Shown in pieces: positions 20,319 through 28,997 of a DNA stretch of 64,000 nucleotides. The stretch is from contig NZ_JABFBC010000002.1 in NCBI RefSeq assembly GCF_013093415.1, positions 744,001 to 808,000 of the forward strand, given 5' to 3'. Position numbers and translations under genes: made by a program. The DNA comes from Halovulum dunhuangense (lineage in GTDB: Bacteria; Pseudomonadota; Alphaproteobacteria; Rhodobacterales; Rhodobacteraceae). The notes beneath the pieces are model-generated. The model searched no databases and was not told the DNA's origin. It was given only the letters and a program-made list of their open reading frames with translations. The first letter of the stretch is position 1, and the number at the start of each line of letters is the position of its first letter.

Positions 20319-20581
20319 GCGTCGCGCAGCAGGATGTTGCGCAGACTGCCAAGGCCCAGGGTCACCAGCGCGCCGATGCCTCCGCCGACGGTGAGGATGG
20401 CGAGGAAGGTGGAGAGCGACGGCTCCAGCATGGCGAGCCAGCTGAAGGAGGCCCAGGCAAGGGTCCCGCCGATCAGGCCCAGCCCGAGGTTCACACCGAA
20501 GGAAAATGCACGTCGGGGCGACAAGCCTGCCGCCAGTTGCGCGCCGATCGCACCCGAAAGGATGCATGCAAAGAGAATCAT
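20315..20581 (-). CDS. Small membrane protein of unknown function
   Basis: An 88-residue protein with three hydrophobic, glycine-rich segments (about residues 1-20, 30-50 and 60-80) and a [13 protein letters not shown] end. No family is recognised. An ATG at 20581 is chosen; a GTG five codons upstream (20596) follows a weak AGG and is possible. The 3' end overlaps dapB by 4 bases on the opposite strand. Confidence 0.55.
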   Translation of the reverse strand: MILFACILSGAIGAQLAAGLSPRRAFSFGVNLGLGLIGGTLAWASFSWLAMLEPSLSTFLAILTVGGGIGALVTLGLGSLRNILLRDA

Positions 20582-20687
20582 ATCACTCGCCACCACCTAG
20601 TTCGACGGGACATGATGCGGAATTATGGCCCAACTGTGACATGCCAAGGCCTGGGCCCCGGTCGTTTCAAGCAAGAAAGGGTGAGGG

Positions 20688-21515
20688 ATGCGTGATCTGA
20701 CGAAGCTGTTCTCGGTCGCGGGAAAGCGGGCGCTGGTGACGGGGGGCAGTTCCGGCATCGGGCGGATGATCGCCGAGGCGCTGGCGATGGGCGGGGCCGA
20801 TGTCGCGATCGTCTCGCGCAAGGCCGATCGCTGCGCGGCGGTCGCGGACGAGATCAACGCGCTGGGCCATCCGGGGCGGGTGACGGGCTTCGGGGGCGAC
20901 GTGGGCAGCGAGGCGGCGATCCTGGCGCTGGCCGAGCGGGTGCGCGCGGGCGGCGCGCGGCTGGACATCCTGGTGAACAATGCGGGCATCAGCTGGGGCG
21001 CGCCCTATGAGAGCTTTCCCCATGCGCAATGGGAGCGGGTCCTTGCCGTGAACGTGGCGGGCGCCTTTACCCTGACGCGGGAGCTGACGCCGCTGCTGGC
21101 GGCGGCGGCCAGCCCCGGGGATCCGGCGCGGATCGTCAATATCGGCTCGGTCATGGGCACGGTTCCGGTGACCGAGGGCGCCTATTCCTACACCATGTCC
21201 AAGGCGGCCATGCACCACATGACGCGGGTGCTGGCGGGCGAACTGGCGGCGCGGCACATCACCTGCAACGCGCTGGCGCCCGGCCCCTTCGCCAGCCGGA
21301 TGACCGCCTTCGCGACCGGGACCGAGGATGGGGCGGCCCGCGTCGGGCGCAACGTGCCGCTGGGCCGGATCGGGCAGGCCGATGACCTGGCGGGCGCGGT
21401 GCTGTACCTGTGCTCGCGGGCGGGGGCCTATGTGTCGGGGGCGATCCTGCCGCTGGATGGCGGCATGTCGGCGCAGGCGCCGATCGATCTGTTCGCCAAC
21501 ACGCTGGAGCCTTGA
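20688..21515 (+). CDS. Short-chain dehydrogenase/reductase (RhlG/FabG-like)
   Basis: NAD(P)-dependent oxidoreductase. The 275-residue SDR has the cofactor motif VTGGSSGIGRMIAEAL, NNAGISWG, the catalytic Ser in VNIGSVMG, and YSYTMSKAAMHHMTR with the Tyr/Lys pair. The SYTMSKAA form and length resemble RhlG-type 3-oxoacyl reductases, but the substrate is not certain. AAAGGGTGAGGG precedes the start. The UbiG-like methyltransferase follows 44 bases later, so the two may share a transcript. Confidence 0.88.
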   Translation: MRDLTKLFSVAGKRALVTGGSSGIGRMIAEALAMGGADVAIVSRKADRCAAVADEINALGHPGRVTGFGGDVGSEAAILALAERVRAGGARLDILVNNAGISWGAPYESFPHAQWERVLAVNVAGAFTLTRELTPLLAAAASPGDPARIVNIGSVMGTVPVTEGAYSYTMSKAAMHHMTRVLAGELAARHITCNALAPGPFASRMTAFATGTEDGAARVGRNVPLGRIGQADDLAGAVLYLCSRAGAYVSGAILPLDGGMSAQAPIDLFANTLEP

Positions 21516-21559
21516 CCCCGCCGGGGGACGGGCCATTTCGGCCGGCGAAAGGCGGGACC

Positions 21560-22264
21560 ATGAAGCGCAACGACCTGGACATCTATGACCGCTACGCCGC
21601 GCAATGGTGGGACGGCTCGGAGCGCTGGCTTCGGGTGCTGCACAACATGGTGCCGGCCCGGCTGCGCTATTTCGAGCGTTTCGCCGGCGACTGGGCTGGC
21701 AGGCGGGTGCTGGACCTGGGCTGCGGCGGCGGTTTCCTGGCCGAGGCGCTGGCCCGGCGCGGCGCGGTGGTATCGGGGATCGACCCGTCGGAAGGCGCGA
21801 TCGAGGCGGCGCGCGCCCATGCCGCGGGCGAAGGGCTGGAGATCGGCTATGCCGTGGGCGTGGGCGAGGCCCTTCCTTACGAGGATGGCAGCTTCGACCA
21901 TGTCGTCTGCGTCGATGTGCTGGAGCATGTCACATCGGTCGAGCGGACGCTGGCGGAGGTTGCGCGGGTGCTGCGGCCGGGGGGCATGTTCCTTTACGAC
22001 ACGATCAACCGCACGGCGCTTGCGCGGCTGGCGGTGGTGAGCATGGCCGAGGACGTGCTGCGCCTGCTGCCCAGGGGCACCCATGACCCGGCGCTGTTCA
22101 TCCGTCCCGCCGAGTTGCACGCGATGATGCGCAAGGCGGGGCTGGCGCCGGGGCCGATCACCGGGCTGGGGCCGCGCGGGCTGAACCGGCGCGGCGATTT
22201 CACCTTTGGCACGGTGCCGCTGAAATCGGTGATCTACATGGGCACCGCGGTCGCCGGGGGCTGA
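21560..22264 (+). CDS. Class I SAM-dependent methyltransferase, UbiG-like
   Basis: A 234-residue methyltransferase. AAQWWDGSERWLRVLHNMVPARLRYF matches the N-terminal UbiG pattern, followed by the SAM motif VLDLGCGGGFLAEALARRG and DVLEHV, and a LRPGGMFLYDTINRT strand as in UbiG O-methyltransferases of ubiquinone synthesis. GGCGGGACC precedes the ATG. Because relatives modify other small molecules, a ubiquinone role is likely but not proven. The gene is convergent with proC. Confidence 0.75.
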   Translation: MKRNDLDIYDRYAAQWWDGSERWLRVLHNMVPARLRYFERFAGDWAGRRVLDLGCGGGFLAEALARRGAVVSGIDPSEGAIEAARAHAAGEGLEIGYAVGVGEALPYEDGSFDHVVCVDVLEHVTSVERTLAEVARVLRPGGMFLYDTINRTALARLAVVSMAEDVLRLLPRGTHDPALFIRPAELHAMMRKAGLAPGPITGLGPRGLNRRGDFTFGTVPLKSVIYMGTAVAGG

Positions 22265-22275
22265 GGCGGCAGGCC

Positions 22276-23100
22276 CTAACCCTTGAGTTCGCGGCTGCGG
22301 CCGGCGGCGGCGGCGACCGTCGCGCGGATCAGCGGCGGCAGGCCGTTTTCGGCATCCATCAGCACGGCGAGCCCGGCCTGCGTCGTGCCGTTCGGGCTGG
22401 TCACGTTGGCGCGCAGCTGGGCCGGACCCTCGTCCGCCTCCATCGCGAGCATGCCCGCGCCCGCGACGGTCGCCTTGGCAAGCCGCATGGCCAGCGCGGG
22501 GGCGAGTCCCTCGGCCTCGCCCGCGGCGGCAAGGCATTCGATCAGGTGGAAGACATAGGCGGGCCCGGAGCCGGACAGGCCGGTGACGGCGTCGATCTGG
22601 TCCTCGTGCTCCAGCCGCACCGTCTCGCCTATGGCGGCGAGCACCGCCTCGGCCATGTCGAGATGGGCGGGGCCGGCGGCATCGTTGCCGATCAGCGCGG
22701 TGATGCCGCGGCCGATGGCGGCGGGGGTGTTGGGCATGGCGCGGACGATGGGCGTGGCCGCGCCGAAGACCTGCTCGAAGCGGGCGATGGGGGTGCCCGC
22801 GGCGATGGAAAGGACAAGCGTGGGCCCGCCGCCCAATGCCGCCACATCCGGAAGGGCCGCGCCCATCATCTGCGGCTTGACGGCGACAAGGCAGATCGCC
22901 GGCGCGGCGGGCAGGTCCGCGTTCAGGTGCAGCCCCTGCCCCGCCAGCGCCTTCAGCCGGTCGGACGGGTTCGGGTCGCGCACATGGATCGCCTGGGGCG
23001 GCAGGCCCTTGGAGAGCCAGCCCTCGAGCATGGCGGACCCCATCTTGCCGCAGCCCAGAAGCAGGATCCCCTTGTCTGCGATCCGGTCGAAAATTCCCAT
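22276..23100 (-). CDS. proC: Pyrroline-5-carboxylate reductase
   Basis: Last step of proline synthesis, NAD(P)H-dependent. The 274-residue product starts with GILLLGCGKMGSAMLEGWL (Rossmann) and has VRAMPNTPAAIGRGITAL and the C-terminal AVTGLSGSGPAYVFHLIE signature, followed by the NVTSPNGTTQAGLAVL stretch. ATG at 23100 has GGGGAG 7 bases upstream; in-frame starts further up lie inside a GC hairpin region. Two hairpins separate it from the ybjN-like gene on the same strand. Confidence 0.95.
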   Translation of the reverse strand: MGIFDRIADKGILLLGCGKMGSAMLEGWLSKGLPPQAIHVRDPNPSDRLKALAGQGLHLNADLPAAPAICLVAVKPQMMGAALPDVAALGGGPTLVLSIAAGTPIARFEQVFGAATPIVRAMPNTPAAIGRGITALIGNDAAGPAHLDMAEAVLAAIGETVRLEHEDQIDAVTGLSGSGPAYVFHLIECLAAAGEAEGLAPALAMRLAKATVAGAGMLAMEADEGPAQLRANVTSPNGTTQAGLAVLMDAENGLPPLIRATVAAAAGRSRELKG

Positions 23101-23128
23101 GGCTTTACTCCCCGTGCCTGAAAGCAGA

Positions 23129-23151
23129 GGCCCCGGCGCAAGGCCGGGGCC
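23129..23151. repeat. GC hairpin 1 between ybjN-like and proC
   Basis: Perfect 9-bp stem GGCCCCGGC/GCCGGGGCC with a 5-base loop, followed by CGTCATG. No T-run. Probably a structural intergenic repeat or a weak terminator for the minus-strand gene above. Confidence 0.5.
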
Positions 23152-23177
23152 CGTCATGCCCGGTGGTGCAGGTCTGC

Positions 23178-23198
23178 CCCCGGCCTGTCAAGCCGGGG
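23178..23198. repeat. GC hairpin 2 between ybjN-like and proC
   Basis: 7-bp stem CCCCGGC/GCCGGGG with a 7-base loop, followed by TCATG as in hairpin 1, so the two look like relatives of one repeated element. Confidence 0.45.
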
Positions 23199-23208
23199 TC
23201 ATGCGCCC

Positions 23209-23712
23209 TCAGGCGCGGCCATAGGCTTCGGTCATGGCGATCTGCATGGCCGCCTCGGGCGTCTCTCCGCCCCAGGCGACCAGCTGGAAGGCGGGGAAGA
23301 ACCGCTCGCAGCTGGTGACGGCGGTGCGCATCATCTCGGCGATCTGCTCGGCCGAGGCGGTGGCGCCGCCCGACAGGATCAGGCCATAGCGCCAGACCAT
23401 CAGCTTCTGGTCGGGCCAGAGCGTGAAGGCCCCGGCCCAGCACTTGTCGTTGGCCTTTTCCATCGCGGCGCAGAGCGCGGACCGGCGCTTTTTCGGCGGG
23501 TCCATGTCGAAGGCGCAGATCAGGCGCAGGGTCTCGTCATGGCCGTTCCAGGCGAGGGTGACGGAATAGGTCCGCCACGCGCCTTCGATCGCCATGGCGA
23601 TCTGATCCTCGGCCACGCGGTCGAAGTCCCACTCGTGGCGCTCGGCCAGCGTCTCGACAATGTCGATGGGGTGGAGATCTTCGGTGAGAAAGTCGTGCTC
23701 GACAGTGCTCAT
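23209..23712 (-). CDS. YbjN domain-containing protein
   Basis: A 167-residue cytoplasmic protein of the YbjN (type III secretion chaperone-like fold) family: HPIDIVETLAERHEWDFDRVAEDQIAMAIEG at the N-terminus, then LRLICAFDMDPPKKRR and LMVWRYGLILSGG. YbjN proteins affect stress and motility in enterobacteria; the function in this group is unknown. The start is preceded by AGGGACCAGGGC. Confidence 0.85.
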   Translation of the reverse strand: MSTVEHDFLTEDLHPIDIVETLAERHEWDFDRVAEDQIAMAIEGAWRTYSVTLAWNGHDETLRLICAFDMDPPKKRRSALCAAMEKANDKCWAGAFTLWPDQKLMVWRYGLILSGGATASAEQIAEMMRTAVTSCERFFPAFQLVAWGGETPEAAMQIAMTEAYGRA

Positions 23713-23932
23713 GCCCTGGTCCCTCTAGAAATGGCCGCTGGCGGAGCAGAACCCCGCAAGGGGCTGTGGGGATATCAACAGGTCGGGTCGATTTCGCGCC
23801 CGACCTACCACATATCGTCGCAGAAAATCGAGTCGAGTAAAGACAATTTTCGTTAACTTCGCATGACAACCTGTCAGGCGCGGTGGGCCTGCCTGCGGCT
23901 TGTGCAGTCCTGCGGAAGGGATGGCCCGGGCG

Positions 23933-24187
23933 TCAGGCGTCGCGGGCAGCGGCCGCTTCCAGCGCGGCGATCCGGGCCTCGAGCGCGGCGTTTTCCTCGC
24001 GCGCCTTCTGGGCCATGGCGCGCACGGCCTCGAATTCCTCGCGGGTGACGAGGTCGCGGTCCGCCAGCCAGCGGTCCATCAGGCTTTTCATCGCGGTCTC
24101 GGCCTCTTCGCGGGCACCCTGCGCCACGCCCATGGCGTTGGTCATCAGCTGCGAGATGTCGTCGAGGATCCGGGAACGGGTCTGCAT
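23933..24187 (-). CDS. ubiK: Accessory factor UbiK / BMFP-domain protein
   Basis: An 84-residue helical protein: an amphipathic N-terminal membrane-fusogenic part (RSRILDDISQLMTNAMGVAQGAREEAE) and a C-terminal coiled coil (ENAALEARIAALEAAAA). This is the BMFP/UbiK pattern; UbiK assists ubiquinone synthesis enzymes at the membrane. It is divergent from lgt. The poorly conserved family makes the exact role inferential. Confidence 0.82.
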   Translation of the reverse strand: MQTRSRILDDISQLMTNAMGVAQGAREEAETAMKSLMDRWLADRDLVTREEFEAVRAMAQKAREENAALEARIAALEAAAARDA

Positions 24188-24317
24188 CGGTCTGGCCTTT
24201 CGGTCGGTTGGTCCGCCTTATATGGCGGCTGCGGTGCATTTGCCAAGGCGGCGCTTGACTTGGGCCAGCCTGCGCGGGATCACGGCGGGCGACCCGAGCC
24301 ACCCCGAAGGAGCCCCC

Positions 24318-25214
24318 ATGCTGGCCGCCCTGCCCTTTCCGGACATCGCGCCCGAGATCTTCAGCCTGAGCCTGTTCGGCATGGAGTTCGCGCTGCGCTG
24401 GTACGCGCTGGCCTATATCGCCGGGCTTGGCCTGGGCTGGTGGCTGGTCGCGCGGATGATGAAGCGGCCCGCGCTGTGGGGCGGCAAGCCGCCGATGACG
24501 CCGAAGCAGCCCGAGGATCTGCTGACCTGGATGGTGCTGGGCGTGGTGCTGGGCGGGCGGCTGGGCTTCGTGCTGTTCTACAACTGGGACTATTACAGCC
24601 AGAACCCCGGAGAGATCCTGGCGGTCTGGCAGGGGGGCATGTCCTTTCACGGCGGGCTGCTGGGGGTGATGGCGGGGATCGTCGGCTATTCGGCCGCGAA
24701 CCGGCTGCCGGTGATGCGGGTCGCCGACGCGGTGGCGGCCGTCACGCCGGTCGGGCTGTTCTTCGGGCGCGTCGCCAATTTCATCAACGCCGAATTGTGG
24801 GGCCGGCCGACCAACCTGCCCTGGGGCGTGGCGTTTCCCAGCCCGGCCGCGCAGATCTGCCCGCCGGAATTCGGCGATCCCTGCGGGCGGCACCCGAGCC
24901 AGCTTTACGAGGCGGGGCTCGAGGGGTTGGTGCTGGGGCTGGTGATCCTGTGGGGCGTGACCCGGCTGGGCTGGCTACGCACACCGGGGCGCGTGACGGG
25001 CGTGTTCCTGCTGGGCTACGGGCTTGCGCGCACCATCGTCGAGGGCTTCCGGCAGGCCGATGTCCAGTTCGTCACGCCCGACAACCCGTTCGGCCATGTG
25101 CTGCGCTTCGGGGGCGGGATCGACGCCTTCGGGCTGACCATGGGCCAGCTTCTGTCGCTGCCGATGGTGGGCATCGGGCTGGCGGTGCTGCTGGTCGCGC
25201 GGAAACGGGCGTGA
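24318..25214 (+). CDS. lgt: Phosphatidylglycerol--prolipoprotein diacylglyceryl transferase
   Basis: Inner-membrane enzyme that attaches diacylglycerol to the lipobox Cys of prolipoproteins. The 298-residue product has about seven membrane spans and the Lgt signature: GGRLGFVLFYN, MSFHGGLLGV with the essential His, and VGLFFGRVANFINAELWGR with the catalytic Arg, Asn and Glu. GAAGGAGC lies before the ATG. It overlaps the next gene by GTGA, forming an lgt-midA-pgeF operon. Confidence 0.97.
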   Translation: MLAALPFPDIAPEIFSLSLFGMEFALRWYALAYIAGLGLGWWLVARMMKRPALWGGKPPMTPKQPEDLLTWMVLGVVLGGRLGFVLFYNWDYYSQNPGEILAVWQGGMSFHGGLLGVMAGIVGYSAANRLPVMRVADAVAAVTPVGLFFGRVANFINAELWGRPTNLPWGVAFPSPAAQICPPEFGDPCGRHPSQLYEAGLEGLVLGLVILWGVTRLGWLRTPGRVTGVFLLGYGLARTIVEGFRQADVQFVTPDNPFGHVLRFGGGIDAFGLTMGQLLSLPMVGIGLAVLLVARKRA

Positions 25215-26245
25215 CACGCTTGGGCGAAAGGCTCGCGCGGCGGATCGCGGGCCTTGGGCCGATGCGGGTGTCGGAGTTCATGGCGGCCTGCCTGACCGAT
25301 CCCGAGCACGGCTATTACACCACCCGCGACCCGCTGGGCGCGCGTGGCGATTTCATCACCGGGCCCGAGATCAGCCAGATGTTCGGCGAGATGCTGGGCC
25401 TGTGGCTGGCGCAGGTCTGGGCCGACGCGGGCGCGCCCGCCCGCTTCGTGCTGGCGGAACTCGGCCCCGGGCGCGGGACGCTGATGGCCGACATGCTGCG
25501 CGCAGCAAGACTGGCGCCGGGCTTCACGGAGGCCGCCGAGGTCTGGCTGGTGGAGACGAGCCCCGTGCTGCGCCGCGCGCAGGCGCAGGCGGTGCCCGGC
25601 GCGCGCTGGGCCGACCGGGTGGCGGACCTGCCGCAGGACGCGCCCCTGTTCGTGGTGGCGAACGAATTCCTGGATGCGCTGCCGATCCGGCAGTTCCTGC
25701 GCGAGGGCGCCCTGTGGCGCGAGCGGATGGTCGGGCTGGAGGGGGACCAGCTTGCCTTCGGGCTGGCGCCGGCAGCGGCGGACCCCGAACTCGACCGCCG
25801 CTTTGCGGACGTGGCGGATGGCACGCTGGTCGAGACCTGCGCGCCCGCCGAGGCGGTGGCGGCAGAGCTTGCCGCGCGGGGCGCGCGGTGCCTGTTCGTC
25901 GATTACGGCGACTGGGCGGGCCACGGCGACACGCTTCAGGCGCTGGCGGGCCATGCGCCGGCGGACGTGCTGGCGACGGCGGGCACGGCCGACCTGACGG
26001 CGCATGTGGGCTTTCGCTGGATCGCCGAGGCGGCGGCGCCCTTGCGGGCGGATTTCACGACGCAGGGCGTCTTTCTGGAACGGCTGGGGATCACCGCGCG
26101 GGCGCAGGCGCTGGCGCGGGGGGACCGCGCCGACGAGATCGCCGGCCAGCACCGCCGCTTGACCCATCCGGATGAAATGGGAACCCTGTTCAAGGTCCTG
26201 GCGCTGACCCCGCGGGGCGCGCCGCAAACACCGGGATTTGGCTGA
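25211..26245 (+). CDS. SAM-dependent methyltransferase, MidA/NDUFAF7 family
   Basis: A 344-residue protein homologous to mitochondrial NDUFAF7 (MidA), which methylates an arginine of a complex I subunit. Motifs: GPMRVSEFMAACLTDPEHGYYTTRDPLGARGDFITGPEIS split across residues 17-57, LAELGPGRGTLMADMLR (SAM site), and NEFLDALPIRQF. A GTG start at 25211 overlaps the lgt stop by 4 bases, and the stop overlaps the pgeF start by 1 base, so expression is tightly coupled. Confidence 0.9.
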   Translation: MTRLGERLARRIAGLGPMRVSEFMAACLTDPEHGYYTTRDPLGARGDFITGPEISQMFGEMLGLWLAQVWADAGAPARFVLAELGPGRGTLMADMLRAARLAPGFTEAAEVWLVETSPVLRRAQAQAVPGARWADRVADLPQDAPLFVVANEFLDALPIRQFLREGALWRERMVGLEGDQLAFGLAPAAADPELDRRFADVADGTLVETCAPAEAVAAELAARGARCLFVDYGDWAGHGDTLQALAGHAPADVLATAGTADLTAHVGFRWIAEAAAPLRADFTTQGVFLERLGITARAQALARGDRADEIAGQHRRLTHPDEMGTLFKVLALTPRGAPQTPGFG

Positions 26246-27006
26246 TGACGCTCGAGATACTGACCACGCCGGCGCTGCGCGGGCTGACCCATGGCTTCTT
26301 CACCCGTCGCGGCGGGGTGTCGAAAGGGGTCTATGAGGGGCTGAACTGCGGCCCCGGATCGGACGACGCGCCCGAGGCGGTGGCCGAGAACCGCGCGCGG
26401 GTGGCGCAGGCGCTGGGGGTCGCGCCAGAGCGGCTTTACTCGCTGCACCAGGTCCATTCGGCCGATGTGGTGGTGGTGGACGAGACGACGCGCTGGGCGG
26501 AAAAGCCGCGCGCCGACGCGCTGGTGACGGCCACGCCCGGCATCGCCATCGGCGCGCTGGCCGCCGATTGCGCGCCGGTGCTGTTCGCGGACCCCGGGGC
26601 GGGGGTTGTCGGCGCGGCGCATTCTGGCTGGAAGGGTGCCATCGGCGGCGTGCTGGAGGCGACGCTGGACGCGATGGAGGGGCTGGGCGCGGACCGCGCG
26701 CGCATCACCGCCGTGGTGGGCCCCGCGATCAGCCAGCGCGCCTATGAGGTGGGCCCGGAATTCATGGACCGCTTTCTCGACGAGGATCCGGACCATGACC
26801 GCTTCTTCGCGGGCGGCAGCGGCGACCGGGCGATGTTCGACCTGCCGGGCTTCGTGCTGCACCGGCTGCGGGGCGCGGGCGTGGGCAGCGCGGAATGGAT
26901 CGGGCACTGCACCTATTCGGACCCCGGACGGTTCTATTCCTACCGCCGCACCACCCATGCGAGGGAACCGGATTACGGGCGGCTGATCTCTGCGATCCGG
27001 CTGTAG
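26245..27006 (+). CDS. pgeF: Peptidoglycan editing factor PgeF / multicopper laccase-domain protein
   Basis: The YfiH/PgeF family removes misincorporated residues from cell-wall precursors and has purine-nucleoside-phosphorylase-like activity. The 253-residue product shows GFFTRRGGVSKG, LHQVHSADV with a zinc-ligand His, AADCAPVLF with the Cys and AAHSGWKGA with the second His. The start overlaps the midA stop by one base. The lgt-midA-pgeF order recurs in alphaproteobacteria. Confidence 0.92.
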   Translation: MTLEILTTPALRGLTHGFFTRRGGVSKGVYEGLNCGPGSDDAPEAVAENRARVAQALGVAPERLYSLHQVHSADVVVVDETTRWAEKPRADALVTATPGIAIGALAADCAPVLFADPGAGVVGAAHSGWKGAIGGVLEATLDAMEGLGADRARITAVVGPAISQRAYEVGPEFMDRFLDEDPDHDRFFAGGSGDRAMFDLPGFVLHRLRGAGVGSAEWIGHCTYSDPGRFYSYRRTTHAREPDYGRLISAIRL

Positions 27007-27085
27007 GCGGGCATCGCGGGGCTCGACCCTTGCCACCCGTGCCAAAGGGGCTTACCTCGGATGCAAAGCATTTCAGGGAAGCGAC

Positions 27086-27670
27086 ATGACCGCCGAGACC
27101 GAGAAAGACACGACCGAAGGCCGGGGCGCCGATCCGGTGACCTCGAAGCTGATGGCCGCGCGCAAGATCATCATCTGCGAGGGCATCGACCAGAAGATGG
27201 CCAAGCGCGTCACCGCGCAGCTTCTGGCGCTGGCCGAGGAAAGCGACGACCCCATCACCATGTTCGTCAACAGCCAGGGCGGACATGTCGAGGCGGGCGA
27301 CACGATCCACGACATCATCCAGTTCATCAAGCCGCGGGTGATCATGGTCGGCACCGGCTGGGTCGCCTCGGCCGGGACGCATATCTTCCTGGCCGCGGAG
27401 AAGGAGGATCGCTACTGCCTGCCCAACACCCGCTTCCTGATCCACCAGCCCTCGGGCGGGGTCGGCGGCAAGGTGTCGGACATCGAGATCCAGGCCGAGC
27501 AGATCGAGCGGATGCGCGAGCGGCTGGCGCATATCATCTCGAAGACCACGGGCACCGATATCGACCAGGTGCGCAAGGACATCGAGCGCGACAAGTGGAT
27601 GACCACCGAGGAGGCGCAGGCCTATGGCATCCTGCACAAGGTGGTGCGCAGCGCGGACGAGTTGAAGTGA
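27086..27670 (+). CDS. clpP: ClpP-like ATP-dependent protease subunit
   Basis: A 194-residue serine protease of the ClpP fold. The catalytic Ser is in GWVASAGTHIF, the His in RFLIHQPSGGVGG and the Asp in KDIERDKW, so the triad is intact. The Ser motif (ASAG rather than ASMG), the WV in place of the usual QA and the lack of a propeptide mark it as a divergent paralogue rather than the housekeeping copy beside clpX. No Clp ATPase lies nearby. Expected to form tetradecameric rings in the cytoplasm. Confidence 0.88.
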   Translation: MTAETEKDTTEGRGADPVTSKLMAARKIIICEGIDQKMAKRVTAQLLALAEESDDPITMFVNSQGGHVEAGDTIHDIIQFIKPRVIMVGTGWVASAGTHIFLAAEKEDRYCLPNTRFLIHQPSGGVGGKVSDIEIQAEQIERMRERLAHIISKTTGTDIDQVRKDIERDKWMTTEEAQAYGILHKVVRSADELK

Positions 27671-27709
27671 CGCGCTGATCCCCGGGCGCCGCGCGGGTCG
27701 CGGCGCCGC

Positions 27710-27747
27710 ATGCCTCCGGCGGGGATATTTGAAGAAAGTGGAAGGCG
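27710..27747 (+). repeat. 38-bp intergenic repeat, copy 2
   Basis: Plus-strand copy of the 38-base element (ATGCCTCCGGCGGGGATATT to GTGGAAGGCG), 39 bases after the clpP-like stop and in the sense of that gene. Identical to copy 1 over the core. Confidence 0.85.
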
Positions 27748-27759
27748 GGGGCCGCGCGC

Positions 27760-28230
27760 TCAGGCGGCGGGTCTTGCGAAGATATCCGCCATAAGGCGTT
27801 CGAGCATGGCCTGATCGTCCTTGGTGAAGGCGTCGGGGCGGTTGCTGTCGATGTCGAGGACGGCGATGAGGCGGCCTTCCGCGTCGAAGACCGGCACGAC
27901 GATTTCCGAGCGGGTCGAGGACGAGCAGGCGATGTGGCCCGGGAAGGCGTCCACGTCGGGCACCAGTTGCGTGCGCCCCTCGCGCGCGGCGGCGCCGCAG
28001 ACGCCCCGCGCGAACGGGATCACCAGGCAGCCATGGCCGCCCTGGTAGGGCCCGATCTTGAGCAGCCCCGGCGCCGTCACCCGGTAGAACCCCACCCAGT
28101 CGAAGCGGTCGTACGCGTGGTAGAGCTCGCAGGCGATGGTGGCCATCTTCGCGATGGCGTCGTCCTCGCCTTCGCAGAGGGCGTGGATGCGGGCGGTGAC
28201 GCTGTCGGTCGGGGCGATGTTCTGGTCCAT
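27760..28230 (-). CDS. msrC: Free methionine-(R)-sulfoxide reductase (GAF type)
   Basis: Repairs free Met-R-sulfoxide with thioredoxin-type electrons. The 156-residue GAF-domain protein has Cys68 (GGHGC), Cys78 (RGVCGAAA) and Cys102 (HIACSSSTRSEIVVPV); the 10- and 24-residue spacing equals that of the catalytic cysteines of the E. coli enzyme. WVGFYRV and DIDSN complete the family pattern. ATG at 28230 begins the protein; a longer frame upstream is not coding. It is divergent from the DUF2238 gene. Confidence 0.92.
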   Translation of the reverse strand: MDQNIAPTDSVTARIHALCEGEDDAIAKMATIACELYHAYDRFDWVGFYRVTAPGLLKIGPYQGGHGCLVIPFARGVCGAAAREGRTQLVPDVDAFPGHIACSSSTRSEIVVPVFDAEGRLIAVLDIDSNRPDAFTKDDQAMLERLMADIFARPAA

Positions 28231-28314
28231 GATGCGCAGGTGCCTTGGCGCGCGGCGGCTGTCAAGCGGCGCCGCGCCGGCGTAGCATGCGCGCAGATCA
28301 GGCGGGAGGGCGCG

Positions 28315-28923
28315 ATGGGCGACACGCAGGCGAGACGTTTCGAGGCGGGCGACTGGGTGGTGCTGGGTTTCACGCTGGCCTATGGCGCGGGGTTCACGAG
28401 CTGGTTCCTTGCGCGTGGGAACCTGGAGTTCATGGTGTATGTGGGCACGATGATGGTCTTCATCGGCCTGCTGGGCCTGAGCCTGCGGACCGCCGCCTGG
28501 CCGCGCCCGATGCTCTGGGCGCTGTCGGCCTGGGGGCTTGCGCACATGGCCGGGGGTGCGGTGCCGGTGAACGGCTCGGTGCTTTACGCGTTGCAGCTGG
28601 TGCCGCTGGTGTCGGAAGGGGAGATGACGATCCTCAAGTACGACCAGCTGGTGCATGCCTATGGCTTTGGCGTGACGGCCTGGCTTCTGTGGCACCTGAT
28701 GGCGCGGCATTTCCCGGACCTGCGGGGCACGACCACGATCCGGGTCTATCCGGTGCTGGGGGCGATGGGGCTTGGATCGTTCAACGAGATGATCGAGTTC
28801 GCCGCCGTGCTGTCGGTGCCGGAGACGCATGTGGGCGGCTACGTCAACACCTCGCTCGACCTGGTGTTCAACGCGGCGGGCGCCATGATCGCGATGCTGG
28901 TGATCGCGGCGCGGGACAAATGA
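28315..28923 (+). CDS. DUF2238 (YjdF-like) membrane protein
   Basis: A 202-residue protein with six hydrophobic segments, AHMAGGAVPV, YDQLVHAYGFGVTAWLLW, GSFNEMIEFAAVL and GGYVNTSLDLVFNAAGA. The conserved His, Asp, Glu and Asn inside membrane segments mark the DUF2238 family, which has no proven function. GGGAGGGCGCG precedes the ATG at 28315. A perfect hairpin follows the stop. Confidence 0.82.
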   Translation: MGDTQARRFEAGDWVVLGFTLAYGAGFTSWFLARGNLEFMVYVGTMMVFIGLLGLSLRTAAWPRPMLWALSAWGLAHMAGGAVPVNGSVLYALQLVPLVSEGEMTILKYDQLVHAYGFGVTAWLLWHLMARHFPDLRGTTTIRVYPVLGAMGLGSFNEMIEFAAVLSVPETHVGGYVNTSLDLVFNAAGAMIAMLVIAARDK

Positions 28924-28925
28924 AA

Positions 28926-28952
28926 GGCCCCGGACCGATGTGGTCCGGGGCC
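28926..28952. terminator. Bidirectional hairpin terminator between DUF2238 gene and amtB
   Basis: Perfect 11-bp stem GGCCCCGGACC/GGTCCGGGGCC with a GATGT loop between convergent genes. No T-run is present, but the position and symmetry suit termination from both sides. Confidence 0.65.
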
Positions 28953-28997
28953 GGGTTGCATCCGGCACGGCGGTGCCGCGCCGGGTGAGGCTCGGGG

